Positions 27,959-36,817 of a DNA stretch of 64,000 nucleotides are shown here, one piece after another (the stretch's first letter is position 1; every line of letters starts with the position of its first letter). Position numbers and translations under genes: made by a program. The DNA comes from Bacteroidales bacterium (lineage in GTDB: Bacteria > Bacteroidota > Bacteroidia > Bacteroidales > UBA932), in NCBI GenBank assembly GCA_017399905.1, contig JAFQAR010000020.1, positions 1-64,000 of the forward strand, written 5' to 3'. Under the pieces are notes generated by a model. The model made no database searches and was not told the origin of the DNA. It saw only the letters and a list, made by a program, of their open reading frames with translations.

Positions 27959-29581
27959 TCAGTCGGTGACACCGTCGCGGAGGGTGCCGTTCTGGTCCTG
28001 GACTGGCTGGGTGCCGCCGGTATTGTCGATGATTCCCAGGTTGGTGTTCTTCTCGCTGGATGTGAACCTCATCAGCCACCATCCGTCGTCGGCCGTCATG
28101 TTGAAGCGGAAGGCCTCCGGGAAATTGCTTTCCTCTCCGGCGTGGAACCTTACCAGAGGCTTGCCCAGACGGCGTGTGTCATTGTTGGAAAATCCTTCGC
28201 CCCAGAGTTCGACCCTGCGCTGGAACCATATCTCGTCTTCAAGGCTTCTTCCTCCGGCATCGGCGGAATATGAAGGGTCTCGGTATGTCCTGACAAAGTC
28301 CTCCAGCATTGTCCTGGCGGCAGAAGGGGAGCCGCTTTTCGCCAGTCCCTCTATCTGTATGAGGATCATTTCCTCAACCCTCATGAAAGGCCAGTCATCA
28401 TCGTTCAGGGTGCCTCCGACCGTGTTCATGCCGAACTTTACGTTGGTATAAGGAAGGAAAGGAAGCTTGACATTGTCGATTGCCATCGAGGCTACCTCGT
28501 TTCCGCTGACTCCGTTCCAGGTGACATGTTCCAGGAGAGGGGATTCCAGAGCGCTGTCGACCCACCATCCCTTTCTCACATCGGTAACCGGTATCTTGTC
28601 ATACAGAAGATTGTTGATACATGCATATACCTGCGTGCCGGCGGAATATCCGTCTCCGGAAAATGACCTGATCCATGCGCTGGATGTCGCATAAGGGCTC
28701 TTCTGGGCAATGTCCGACGTCATGTCGTAACCCCAGATCCAGTTGTGTTCGCCGATATCGTAGAACGACGGCTCCGACACCTCGGCAATCGATGCCGGTA
28801 CATATCCTTCAGCAGCAGCTTCAGCATCAGCCGCAGCCAGAGCCCATTCCTCCATGTTGAGATAGGCCCTCGCACGAAGTCCGTATGCCGTCTGGCGGTC
28901 TATCCTTGCCTTGTCGGTCCTGACATATCCTTCAAGATTGTCTATTGCATATGTGAGGTCGCTGATGATGAGGGCATAGACATCCTTGACGCTGGCCCGA
29001 GGGTTGTCTGTGAAGTCTGTAGTGGTTTCCGTCACGATAGGGACGCAGGGGAGGTCCTGTGCTCCGGCCGCATATCCGAACTGGAAGTATGGGACGAGGT
29101 TCAGATAGGCAAAAGCCCTTATGGCCCTGGCCTGCGCAAGCTTGTACCTTATGGAGGCATCTGCATTGTCTTCAGGGTAAGACCGTATGATCTCGTTCGC
29201 TGCAGCTATCGTGTTGTATGGGGCGGCATATCTGATGTACGGGTTCGCATAATCCGCATTTCTGGAAGAAAGAAGCCCGCATGCGGAGAACCAGTTGTAT
29301 CCGCTGTTGGCAAGAACGATGTCGGCAGCTTCGATGTCGTTGGAGAAAGCCATCATGATGAAGCCGAAATCGTCAGGCCTTGTTCCGCCCAATACGCTTC
29401 CCGGTGCTCCCAGTTTTGTGAACATTCCGTTGAAGGAGGCGTCTGCCCTTGACGGAATGGCTGCGTTGGTATTCTGCAGCTGGTCGGCAAGCATGATCTC
29501 TCCCTGAGGCTGCAGCTCATCCATCTGGCTGCACGCTGCGGCTGCCATAAGGACCAATGGTAATGTGTATATTGTTTTCAT
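27959..29581 (-). CDS. SusD/RagB-type nutrient-binding lipoprotein
   Basis: Surface lipoprotein that pairs with the SusC-type porin encoded four bases upstream and captures substrate as a lid. The N-terminal lipoprotein signal ends LMAAAACSQ. The SusD pattern follows: the tetratricopeptide-like part (ARAIRAFAYLNLVPYFQFG, a family hallmark), then the C-terminal segment IWFQRRVELWGEGFSNNDTRRLGK. Length 540. No enzyme or regulator gene accompanies this pair, so the substrate is unknown. Confidence 0.93.
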   Translation of the reverse strand: MKTIYTLPLVLMAAAACSQMDELQPQGEIMLADQLQNTNAAIPSRADASFNGMFTKLGAPGSVLGGTRPDDFGFIMMAFSNDIEAADIVLANSGYNWFSACGLLSSRNADYANPYIRYAAPYNTIAAANEIIRSYPEDNADASIRYKLAQARAIRAFAYLNLVPYFQFGYAAGAQDLPCVPIVTETTTDFTDNPRASVKDVYALIISDLTYAIDNLEGYVRTDKARIDRQTAYGLRARAYLNMEEWALAAADAEAAAEGYVPASIAEVSEPSFYDIGEHNWIWGYDMTSDIAQKSPYATSSAWIRSFSGDGYSAGTQVYACINNLLYDKIPVTDVRKGWWVDSALESPLLEHVTWNGVSGNEVASMAIDNVKLPFLPYTNVKFGMNTVGGTLNDDDWPFMRVEEMILIQIEGLAKSGSPSAARTMLEDFVRTYRDPSYSADAGGRSLEDEIWFQRRVELWGEGFSNNDTRRLGKPLVRFHAGEESNFPEAFRFNMTADDGWWLMRFTSSEKNTNLGIIDNTGGTQPVQDQNGTLRDGVTD

Positions 29582-29585
29582 GTCT

Positions 29586-32500
29586 TTAGAATGTAAGGGT
29601 TATACCTGCAGTTATGGTACGCATGGCCGAATATGATCCGCTGTTGAGGCCCGATCCGGATGTGAGGGAGCCCAGACCCATTGAGAATCTCGGATCCATT
29701 CCTTTTCTTGCTGAAATGACGGCAAGGTTGTCTCCGGATACATATACACGCAATCCGGATATCTTCAGTCTTTCCGTCACTTCCTCCGGCAAGGTGTATC
29801 CGAGGGTGATGTTGTTCACGCTCAGGTAGTCGGAACGGATCAGATAATTGCTTACAGCTGTCTGTCCGACGCTTGTGTCCCCGTCAAGCCGTGGTATTCT
29901 GCTTCCGGAATTTTCCGGAGTCCATGAGTCGAGAACGTCCTTGTGCCAGGCTGTTCCGATGCCGGAAGAGGTGTGCATAAGTGCCTGATATGTGCCGTCG
30001 TAGTATCTTCCGCCAAGCTGGAAGGAGAATTGCGCGGACAGGTCGAAGCCATAGGCCTTCAGGCTTGTACCGAATCCTCCGTATACCTTGGGAAGAACCG
30101 AGCCGAGGTCGTATTGTGAAGCATCGGAGAATGTTTCTGTGACTACGGACTCTCCTGTCCATTCGCCGTCCTTGTCAGTGACCTTGCTGTACCACATGGC
30201 CTTTCCGTTTTCCGGGTTAACGCCCGCGTATTTTCTCATGTATGCCTGGTAGAGGGAGCCGCCGACCCTGTATATGTAGTTGCCTCCTATTATTCCGTTT
30301 TCCGATACAGACGAGTCGAGTGAGACTATGCGGTTGCGGTAGTGGCTGAGGTTTGCGTTCCACGTCCATTGCACATAAGAGGTGTTCATGATGATGCCGT
30401 CCAGATTGAATTCGAATCCGTTGTTGACTATGGATCCTACGTTCACCGGATAGTATCCCGTCGGATTGCCGGCTGAAAGAGGGACATCCTTGCTGTACAG
30501 AAGGTCTGTGGTCCTGCGTGAGAAGAACTCCGCACTACCGTTCAGCCTATTCCCGAAAAGCTCGAAATCGATGCCTGTGTTGAATGAGTGTGAAGATTCC
30601 CACGTGAGCTCATTGTTGCCCTTGTAATCGAGTTCTGTCGAGTATTCTCCTGTTCCTTCATTGTAGGAGTGTGTGTAATTGTCAGAATACGGATAATATT
30701 TTCGTGCATAGTTGGCGTTTGGATACAGGTTGTCGTTTCCCTGTACTCCATAGCTCACCTTGAGCTTCAGCATCCCTATCCACGGTACTCCGCTCATGAA
30801 TTCCTCAGAGCTGATGAGCCATGCAGCGCCGACGCTTCCGAAATCGCCCCATCTGTGTCCCGGAGCGAATCGTGACGACGCGTCGCGTCTGTATGAACCG
30901 CTTGCGAAGTAACGTCCGTCATATTCATACTGCACTCTTGTCAGGAATCCCTGTGTGAGATAGTCCGCCGTGTAGGATGAGGTCTGCTTCGCCGATGTTC
31001 CGTCAGCATTTCCGAGTTCCCCTATGTACGGGTTGAAGAGATGGTCGTTCTGACCTTCCAGGAACTGTTCCTTCAGCTTGTAGATCTCATATCCTGCCAG
31101 AACGTCGATGCTGTGGAGCGATCCGTTGAAGTCGCTCCTGTATTCCGCCAGGTACTGGCTGTTTACGGCAAATGTCCTGCTGTGGCTCGCATATGCCAGT
31201 CCGTCGGTGGAACTTTGGGATCCGAATCTGCTGTACAGTGCGTTGTATCTGGTGTTTTCATTGGTCAGACCTACGTTCGCCGTCAGCGAAAGGCCTTCCA
31301 CAGGGGTCAGGATCACTCCCCATTTACCGCTTATGAAATCGCTGTAGCTCCTTTTCCTGTTCACCATGTTGTCGCGCACGGCATTTCCGACGAATGAAGG
31401 ACGGATGAAATTGGTCTGGTTGGCGTCATAGACCTTCATACCGTTTTCCTTCATGATCCGTCCTTCCGCATCCCTGACATAGAGGGGATAGATCGGACCC
31501 ATCATGTTCGTCACATAGAATACATTTGCAGATGAGCCGTATGTGTCCGTGTACGAAGCTGTTTCCGAGTCGGAATGGGCATAGCTCATTGTCGTGGCCA
31601 CCTTTATCCACGGTTTTGCCTGATAGTCCGCATTTATGCGTGCCGTATATCTCTGATAGCCTGAATTTGCAACGATGCCTCCGTCATTGAGATAGCCGAC
31701 GCTGCCGTAGTAATTGAGCTTGTCCTTGGCTCCGCTGACTGACAGGTTGTACTCCTGACGGAAGGAATTCCGGAAAGTCTGACTGTACCAGTCGTCGGGG
31801 ATGTAGTAATATTCCCCGTCCGAATATCCGAGCTTTGCGTCAGGATTGAGCCTGAAGTCAGGTCCGATGAACTTTTCTCCATCAGGAACCGTGAATACCT
31901 GATATCCGAGGCCTCCGTTGTTCTGGTTGAACAGGTTCGCATCGGCATATGCATATGCTTCGTCTGCGCTTTTCCCGGCATAGATCTGCGAGTTGTACAT
32001 CATCCTGTAATGGGTCTCATAATACAGGGCAGGGTCGTCAATCACGTCGTATTGCGGAATGAGCCTTGAGTTTGATCCCCATCTTGCGTCAAACCTTACG
32101 TTCGCTTCAGAGGATCCCTTGCCTCTTTTTGTCGTTATCAGTATAACTCCGTTGGCTCCTCTGGCTCCGTATATCGCGCTTGCCGCAGCATCCTTCAGTA
32201 CGGACATCGACTCCACATCATTGGGATTGATGTCGGATATCGAACCGTCGTAAGGCATGCCGTCCACGATGTAGAGAGGGGAGTTGCTTGCGCTCATGGA
32301 GCCTATGCCCCTGATGCGTATGGTGCTGCCACCCGACCCGGGATCTCCGGATGATGATATCACCTGCACTCCCGGTGTCGTGCCAGCCAGAGCACTTGTC
32401 ACGTTCGTGCTGACGCGGTTCTCTATCGTCTCGGCATCTATCATCGAAGCGGAACCGGTAAAGGACCGTTTTGTCGCGGTTCCATAGGCTATGACGATGG

Positions 32501-32822
32501 TTTCCTCCAGATATTCGCTGTCTGGTTCCAACGCAGCGTCAATCCGTTCTCTGGATTCTATTGCTATTTCCAGAGTTTTGTATCCGATAGAGGAAAAAAC
32601 GAGGTATCCGTCCGTCGGAACCGTGATGGAATAGATTCCTTCACCATCTGTGCTGATGCCGATTGTAGTTCCTTCAAGATGTACCGAGGCATATGGGACG
32701 GGTTCATTTGTTGCCGCATCCGTTACCTTTCCCGTCACGGTTACGGAAAGGTCCTGTGCGGATGCCGCGGCAGTCGTAAGAACTGCCAGCATTGTTAAGA
32801 TCTGCTTCATCTTGACTTTCAT
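29586..32822 (-). CDS. SusC/RagA-type TonB-dependent outer-membrane transporter
   Basis: TonB-linked beta-barrel importer. After a signal peptide (ends AAASAQD) comes a carboxypeptidase-regulatory-like domain (VTGKVTDAATNEPVPYASV), a plug domain with the SusC signature SPLYIVDGMPYDG and DAAASAIYGARGANGVILITT, then the barrel ending in ITLTF. I start at ATG 32822; an upstream TTG is less likely and ATG 32810 is also possible. Its plug and N-terminal domain resemble the SusC at 41143-44286 more than the one at 36818-40120. It forms an operon with the downstream SusD. Confidence 0.95.
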   Translation of the reverse strand: MKVKMKQILTMLAVLTTAAASAQDLSVTVTGKVTDAATNEPVPYASVHLEGTTIGISTDGEGIYSITVPTDGYLVFSSIGYKTLEIAIESRERIDAALEPDSEYLEETIVIAYGTATKRSFTGSASMIDAETIENRVSTNVTSALAGTTPGVQVISSSGDPGSGGSTIRIRGIGSMSASNSPLYIVDGMPYDGSISDINPNDVESMSVLKDAAASAIYGARGANGVILITTKRGKGSSEANVRFDARWGSNSRLIPQYDVIDDPALYYETHYRMMYNSQIYAGKSADEAYAYADANLFNQNNGGLGYQVFTVPDGEKFIGPDFRLNPDAKLGYSDGEYYYIPDDWYSQTFRNSFRQEYNLSVSGAKDKLNYYGSVGYLNDGGIVANSGYQRYTARINADYQAKPWIKVATTMSYAHSDSETASYTDTYGSSANVFYVTNMMGPIYPLYVRDAEGRIMKENGMKVYDANQTNFIRPSFVGNAVRDNMVNRKRSYSDFISGKWGVILTPVEGLSLTANVGLTNENTRYNALYSRFGSQSSTDGLAYASHSRTFAVNSQYLAEYRSDFNGSLHSIDVLAGYEIYKLKEQFLEGQNDHLFNPYIGELGNADGTSAKQTSSYTADYLTQGFLTRVQYEYDGRYFASGSYRRDASSRFAPGHRWGDFGSVGAAWLISSEEFMSGVPWIGMLKLKVSYGVQGNDNLYPNANYARKYYPYSDNYTHSYNEGTGEYSTELDYKGNNELTWESSHSFNTGIDFELFGNRLNGSAEFFSRRTTDLLYSKDVPLSAGNPTGYYPVNVGSIVNNGFEFNLDGIIMNTSYVQWTWNANLSHYRNRIVSLDSSVSENGIIGGNYIYRVGGSLYQAYMRKYAGVNPENGKAMWYSKVTDKDGEWTGESVVTETFSDASQYDLGSVLPKVYGGFGTSLKAYGFDLSAQFSFQLGGRYYDGTYQALMHTSSGIGTAWHKDVLDSWTPENSGSRIPRLDGDTSVGQTAVSNYLIRSDYLSVNNITLGYTLPEEVTERLKISGLRVYVSGDNLAVISARKGMDPRFSMGLGSLTSGSGLNSGSYSAMRTITAGITLTF

Positions 32823-32932
32823 TAACAATTATACTTATGGTTATCCAAGCCGGATCTGCCCGTTGCTCGGAGCGGTAAGCCGATTGTCAATAAGAGTCAG
32901 ACTCCTCAAGGCATTTATTGTGCCAAAAGAAT

Positions 32933-32964
32933 AGCGGCCGGTTCCTTCACAGGGACCGGCCGCT
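32933..32964 (-). terminator. Terminator hairpin of the metallopeptidase SusCD operon
   Basis: Arms 32933-32942 (AGCGGCCGGT) and 32955-32964 are perfect reverse complements around a 12-base loop. On the minus strand it follows the DUF4302 stop by about 30 bases and is followed by ATTCTTTTGG. It is part of the longer 62-nt repeat at 32933-32994. Confidence 0.8.
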
Positions 32965-32994
32965 AATCAATATTTATGTAAATAACCAGAAGGT
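32933..32994 (-). repeat. 62-nt repeat, copy A (inverted copy at 50450-50511)
   Basis: The minus strand of this stretch matches the plus strand of 50450-50511 at 58 of 62 positions with no gap. The 28 bases next to the gene (32967-32994) are identical in both copies, and the rest is the terminator hairpin. Two of the four differences face each other in the stem (C-G here, G-U there), preserving pairing. The copies bracket the two divergent SusCD operons. Confidence 0.85.
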
Positions 32995-32995
32995 G

Positions 32996-34273
32996 CTAGT
33001 TGTCGAACGGATAAGCAATCTGAGCAGCAAAGAGAGTGATTGTATTTCTCGTATTGCCTACTTCAGTCATTGTTATCTGACTAGGATTCTTGTTATCATC
33101 CGCTGTAAGGACGAATGTCCTAGGAGAGCTGTATCCGAATGGGAAGAGCGCGTACGCGAAGTTAGCATTGTTATGATACCATACACCGTCGCCCGCTCCT
33201 GCCATCGCGAACTGGAGAGTGATTGTGTCCTCGCCCTCGAGTGCATAATTGAAGTCAAGAGATCCGCCATAGCCGCTGCTTATGAACTGGAATCCGAAAT
33301 GGCCTGGATAGAGCATACTTCCGATGAATGCGAACTGAAGCTCTTCTCCGATAGCATCTTCACCCTGTTTAACCATGTCGAAGTAAGGTTTTGCATAAGC
33401 TCCCAACGTACTGTACTTGATGAACCAGTTACCGAGGAGGAAGAGCTGGTTAAGCGGTGGAATGACCTGGTTGATCACGATCTTTCCGTCAGCGGTACCG
33501 AGCGTTCCTTCTTCAGCGTTGTATACGAGTCCAGTGTACTCTACACCGTTGATTTCTACCGGAGTGTAGAAATCGACTCCTTCTGGCGTATAGCAGAATG
33601 CAACGCTTCCGCTTACAGCTGTAGTGTCTTCTGTCGTATATACGTTGTAGGTGTACTCGAAGATGTTACCTGAAAGACTGCATGAAGTAGTGTCTTCTCC
33701 CATTACCATCTCATAAGCAGGGGCCGCCATTCCGGCCTGAATCTCATTCGACTTGTTGAAGTACTCTGCAGGGTTTCCTGTGAACTTCACGAGAGTGTAG
33801 TCGTTGTTGGTTCTCTTACCCTTCATGTAGATCTCGGTCTCGTCGCTGTTCTTTCCTACGATACGGAACTCATAGTCTCCATGCATTGCCTCATAGTCAC
33901 TTACACTAGGAGTTGCAAAATAGTGGATGTATTCGTTATATGTATCGAAAGTGAGGACAGGGCCGTCGTCAGGTGTCATCTTGTAAAGGCTTGATACAGG
34001 TACCTCTGTGTCGGCAGCAAGCTGGAAGTATGCTGTTACAGAGTCCTTTGTGAACTGGAGCACGTAAGTGTATCCGCCGTATGACTGATTTTCCTCAGGG
34101 TAATACTGAAGAAGCCATCCGCCTTCAGAACTTGCGAGAAGAGTGCGGTATCCTTCAAGATAAGCCTCCATTCGCTCGGCAGGAGTCTGGTCAAAGAGCT
34201 CCTTCTCTTCCATGAGGCATGACGTCATGGTCAGGCCTATGGCAGCAAGCAGAATCAAATATATCTTTTTCAT
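32996..34273 (-). CDS. DUF4302 family lipoprotein
   Basis: A 425-residue lipoprotein (signal ending LTMTSC) of the DUF4302 family, recognised from its N-terminus (LFDQTPAERMEAYLEGYRTL, SSEGGWLLQYYPE) and beta-rich body. The family is found downstream of SusC/SusD pairs in Bacteroidetes and has no established biochemical role. Surface exposure and substrate binding or degradation are guesses. It is the last gene of a four-gene operon, 14 bases after the metallopeptidase, and ends at the shared 62-nt element. Confidence 0.82.
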   Translation of the reverse strand: MKKIYLILLAAIGLTMTSCLMEEKELFDQTPAERMEAYLEGYRTLLASSEGGWLLQYYPEENQSYGGYTYVLQFTKDSVTAYFQLAADTEVPVSSLYKMTPDDGPVLTFDTYNEYIHYFATPSVSDYEAMHGDYEFRIVGKNSDETEIYMKGKRTNNDYTLVKFTGNPAEYFNKSNEIQAGMAAPAYEMVMGEDTTSCSLSGNIFEYTYNVYTTEDTTAVSGSVAFCYTPEGVDFYTPVEINGVEYTGLVYNAEEGTLGTADGKIVINQVIPPLNQLFLLGNWFIKYSTLGAYAKPYFDMVKQGEDAIGEELQFAFIGSMLYPGHFGFQFISSGYGGSLDFNYALEGEDTITLQFAMAGAGDGVWYHNNANFAYALFPFGYSSPRTFVLTADDNKNPSQITMTEVGNTRNTITLFAAQIAYPFDN

Positions 34274-34287
34274 AATCTTTCTCCGTA

Positions 34288-35163
34288 TTAGTTAAGGGTT
34301 TCCAAATCAAGTGTGTCGATCTCGCCCTGACGTCTCTGGATGATGTCTCTGAGCTCGTTGAGGTCGATGTTCCAAGAGTTGAGCATGTAGTTGTATACGA
34401 TCTCGAACTTGGCGTTGATCTTCTCTGCACCTGCACCTGCGTTCTTGAGGACATTGTCCCAGTATTCAGGAGTGTTGGTCACGTAGATCGAAAGAAGCTC
34501 TACGAAATCCTCACCATGCTCAGATGATGCGTACTCGCTGATGAAGCCGTTCTGCTGTGCCTCTCTCTCGCTTGCCCATGCGTCGCTCCATGTGTCAGTC
34601 ACATAGTCCGGACCTGAGATTGCGTTGAAGTCGGTAGAGTAAGGCTTGATCTGGTTCAGGATATGCGCGAACTCGTGGTGCATTGTCTTGAAGTAGTACT
34701 CGTTGAGATAAGCAGGGTCGATGACCATCTCGTTCACGAAGTACATGGTGATCTTGAGACCTCCCTCTGCTGTACCGAGAACGAATGTACCGTCGTTGCG
34801 GTATGCTCCCGATCCTACAAGGTGGATCATCTTAGGATAGTATGACTTGATGAACTCCTTGCTTCCTGTGAGCTCGTCGTAAGGCTCGAAGCAGAGGAAC
34901 TTCATGAGCTTCGCCATCTTGATTGAATTCTCATATGTTGCAGGTACAAGCCAGTAGTTGAAGTCTGACTCGTTCTTCTCCATACGATACTTGAACATGA
35001 TGTTGTACGGCTCGATGTAGTTGGTAACGAGCCACTTGTCGAATTCGTTCTGTTCAAGCTTCGAGTCGATGATCTGGCTGGTCGGGTCCAGAGGCTTCTC
35101 CTCGCAGGCGATGAATGACATTGCCACCAGCGCCATTGCTATATATTTCAAAAACTTTGTCAT
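34288..35163 (-). CDS. SusCD-associated zinc metallopeptidase lipoprotein
   Basis: A 291-residue lipoprotein (signal ending MSFIAC) with the zincin motif HHEFAH: His163-Glu164-x-x-His167. It matches the pattern of the 'substrate import-associated zinc metallohydrolase lipoprotein' family, encoded next to SusC/SusD homologues. A third zinc ligand is expected downstream but I cannot assign it with confidence. It probably trims proteins or peptides at the cell surface before import by the SusCD complex encoded just upstream. Confidence 0.85.
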   Translation of the reverse strand: MTKFLKYIAMALVAMSFIACEEKPLDPTSQIIDSKLEQNEFDKWLVTNYIEPYNIMFKYRMEKNESDFNYWLVPATYENSIKMAKLMKFLCFEPYDELTGSKEFIKSYYPKMIHLVGSGAYRNDGTFVLGTAEGGLKITMYFVNEMVIDPAYLNEYYFKTMHHEFAHILNQIKPYSTDFNAISGPDYVTDTWSDAWASEREAQQNGFISEYASSEHGEDFVELLSIYVTNTPEYWDNVLKNAGAGAEKINAKFEIVYNYMLNSWNIDLNELRDIIQRRQGEIDTLDLETLN

Positions 35164-35189
35164 GTTTTTACGATTTTAAGGGTCCGTTA

Positions 35190-36797
35190 TTACCTTGGGT
35201 TTGGAGTCAGGCCGGCTGTGATGACATCCTTAGGAAGCTGGATCGCACGTCTTTCGTCGTCCTTTGTAAGTCTGTCATAAGTCTCGAGAACCTCAAGTGT
35301 GGTTCCGAGCTTGCGGCGAGTGATCTCGATTCCGTAGCGCTTCACGTCAAACCATCTCATACCCATCATGTAGAACTCTACGCGGCGGATATAGAGGATA
35401 GCATGTACGTATGCTTCCATATCGCTGCCCTGCTCGAATGATGTGAGGATAGGGTTGAGTGCTTTCTTTGGAGTAGGAGCGTCATCGGTGTAGTATTCCA
35501 TGCCGTTTACCCATTCCTTGATAGACTCGTCGGTAAGAGTGGTTCTTTCGCATCTTGCTGCGTTGAGGGTGTTGTTTGTCCAGAGGTTCATGTCAGCGAG
35601 AGCTTCTTCATACATCTCCTTCATGATGTAGGCCTCTGCTCTGTTGAGGAGAGCTTCCTCACCTGTGAACGCAGCATAGATGGTACGGTAGTAACCGATA
35701 CCTGCAACAGGGTCTGTGTACTCGAAGAGGTAGTTAAGACGTGGCCAGATGGTCTTGTCGAAACCTGTAGCTACATATACATAAGGAGTAAGCTTATACA
35801 TGTTTCCATATGTGTAGCTGCCTGTTGCCGGTGCGAATCCACCCCATGGAGCAAGGTTGAGCAGCTCTGTCTGCATGAGCATGTTGCCTCCTGTGATACG
35901 TGACTCATAGTAGTATGGTCCGAAGAGGAGTCCGAGTGCCGAGTATGCAGTCTGGATGAGGAAGTTGTTCTTCGCGTTTGTGCTGTTGTACTGAGGGCCT
36001 ACGACGGCAAGATCCTTAGGAAGTGATTTGAGTGTCTCATAATCCCTGAGAACTTCCTTTGGAGCTGTTCCGAGAGCCTTTGACGCCCACTCGATACACT
36101 CGTCCCACTTACCGTAGTTGAGGTAGAAGCGTGATGCGAATGTGTAGGCAGCCTTCTGGTTGAAGTGGTACTTAGGTACGCTGTATCCTGCATCGTTTAC
36201 AAGCGGAAGTCCTTCCTTGAGGTCCTTCTCGATCTTCTCGAATACTTCTGCTACTGTTCCGCGCTCATACTTAGGGTTGAGCTCAGTCTCAGGAGCGTCC
36301 ATGTATGGAATACCGAGGTCAGTAGCGGCTGTCGCCGGGTTGTATGCCTTGCAGAAGATGCTTGCGAGCATGAAGTGGTGGTAAGCCCTGCAAAGGAGAG
36401 CCTCACCCTTTGATGCCTGAAGCTCAGGAGTGTCAGCGCCCATTTCCTCGATTGCAGCGAGTGCCTGGTTTGCATTGGTGATGGCTCCGTAAAGAGCGCT
36501 CCACACCTGCTTAGGGTCCTCGTTGTCGGTCTCTGTAACCTCGTCCCACTGATAGATCTGAGTATAGAGCCTGTTCACGTAAGGTGAATCTTCTCCGAAA
36601 TCATCCACATTGTCGGATGAAACCTCAGCCATCATGATATATGCATTTTCAGGATATGCACTCACGAGGAGCTTCTCCACCTTCTCTGCGGTGTCAACCT
36701 CTGCACGGTTGTCCGGCATGACATCGAGCCATTCGTTGCATGATGTCAGCGCAAACGTCAGTGCGAGTGCTGAAAGCAATATATTTTTCATTTTCAT
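35190..36797 (-). CDS. SusD/RagB-type nutrient-binding lipoprotein
   Basis: Surface-binding lid of the SusC transporter encoded 20 bases upstream. Lipoprotein signal ends LALTSC. The family segments are KGEALLCRAYHHFMLASIF in the helical repeat region and ILYIRRVEFYMMGMRWFDVKRYGIE near the C-terminus. Length 535. Together with a metallopeptidase lipoprotein downstream, it points to peptide or protein capture, as in the RagAB system of Porphyromonas. Confidence 0.93.
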   Translation of the reverse strand: MKMKNILLSALALTFALTSCNEWLDVMPDNRAEVDTAEKVEKLLVSAYPENAYIMMAEVSSDNVDDFGEDSPYVNRLYTQIYQWDEVTETDNEDPKQVWSALYGAITNANQALAAIEEMGADTPELQASKGEALLCRAYHHFMLASIFCKAYNPATAATDLGIPYMDAPETELNPKYERGTVAEVFEKIEKDLKEGLPLVNDAGYSVPKYHFNQKAAYTFASRFYLNYGKWDECIEWASKALGTAPKEVLRDYETLKSLPKDLAVVGPQYNSTNAKNNFLIQTAYSALGLLFGPYYYESRITGGNMLMQTELLNLAPWGGFAPATGSYTYGNMYKLTPYVYVATGFDKTIWPRLNYLFEYTDPVAGIGYYRTIYAAFTGEEALLNRAEAYIMKEMYEEALADMNLWTNNTLNAARCERTTLTDESIKEWVNGMEYYTDDAPTPKKALNPILTSFEQGSDMEAYVHAILYIRRVEFYMMGMRWFDVKRYGIEITRRKLGTTLEVLETYDRLTKDDERRAIQLPKDVITAGLTPNPR

Positions 36798-36817
36798 AAT
36801 TCTCTGATTTTAAAGAT

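Noticed and set aside
32823..32828. TTG start six bases upstream of the SusC ATG at 32822
   Set aside because: ATG 32822 and ATG 32810 are available and give normal signal peptides.
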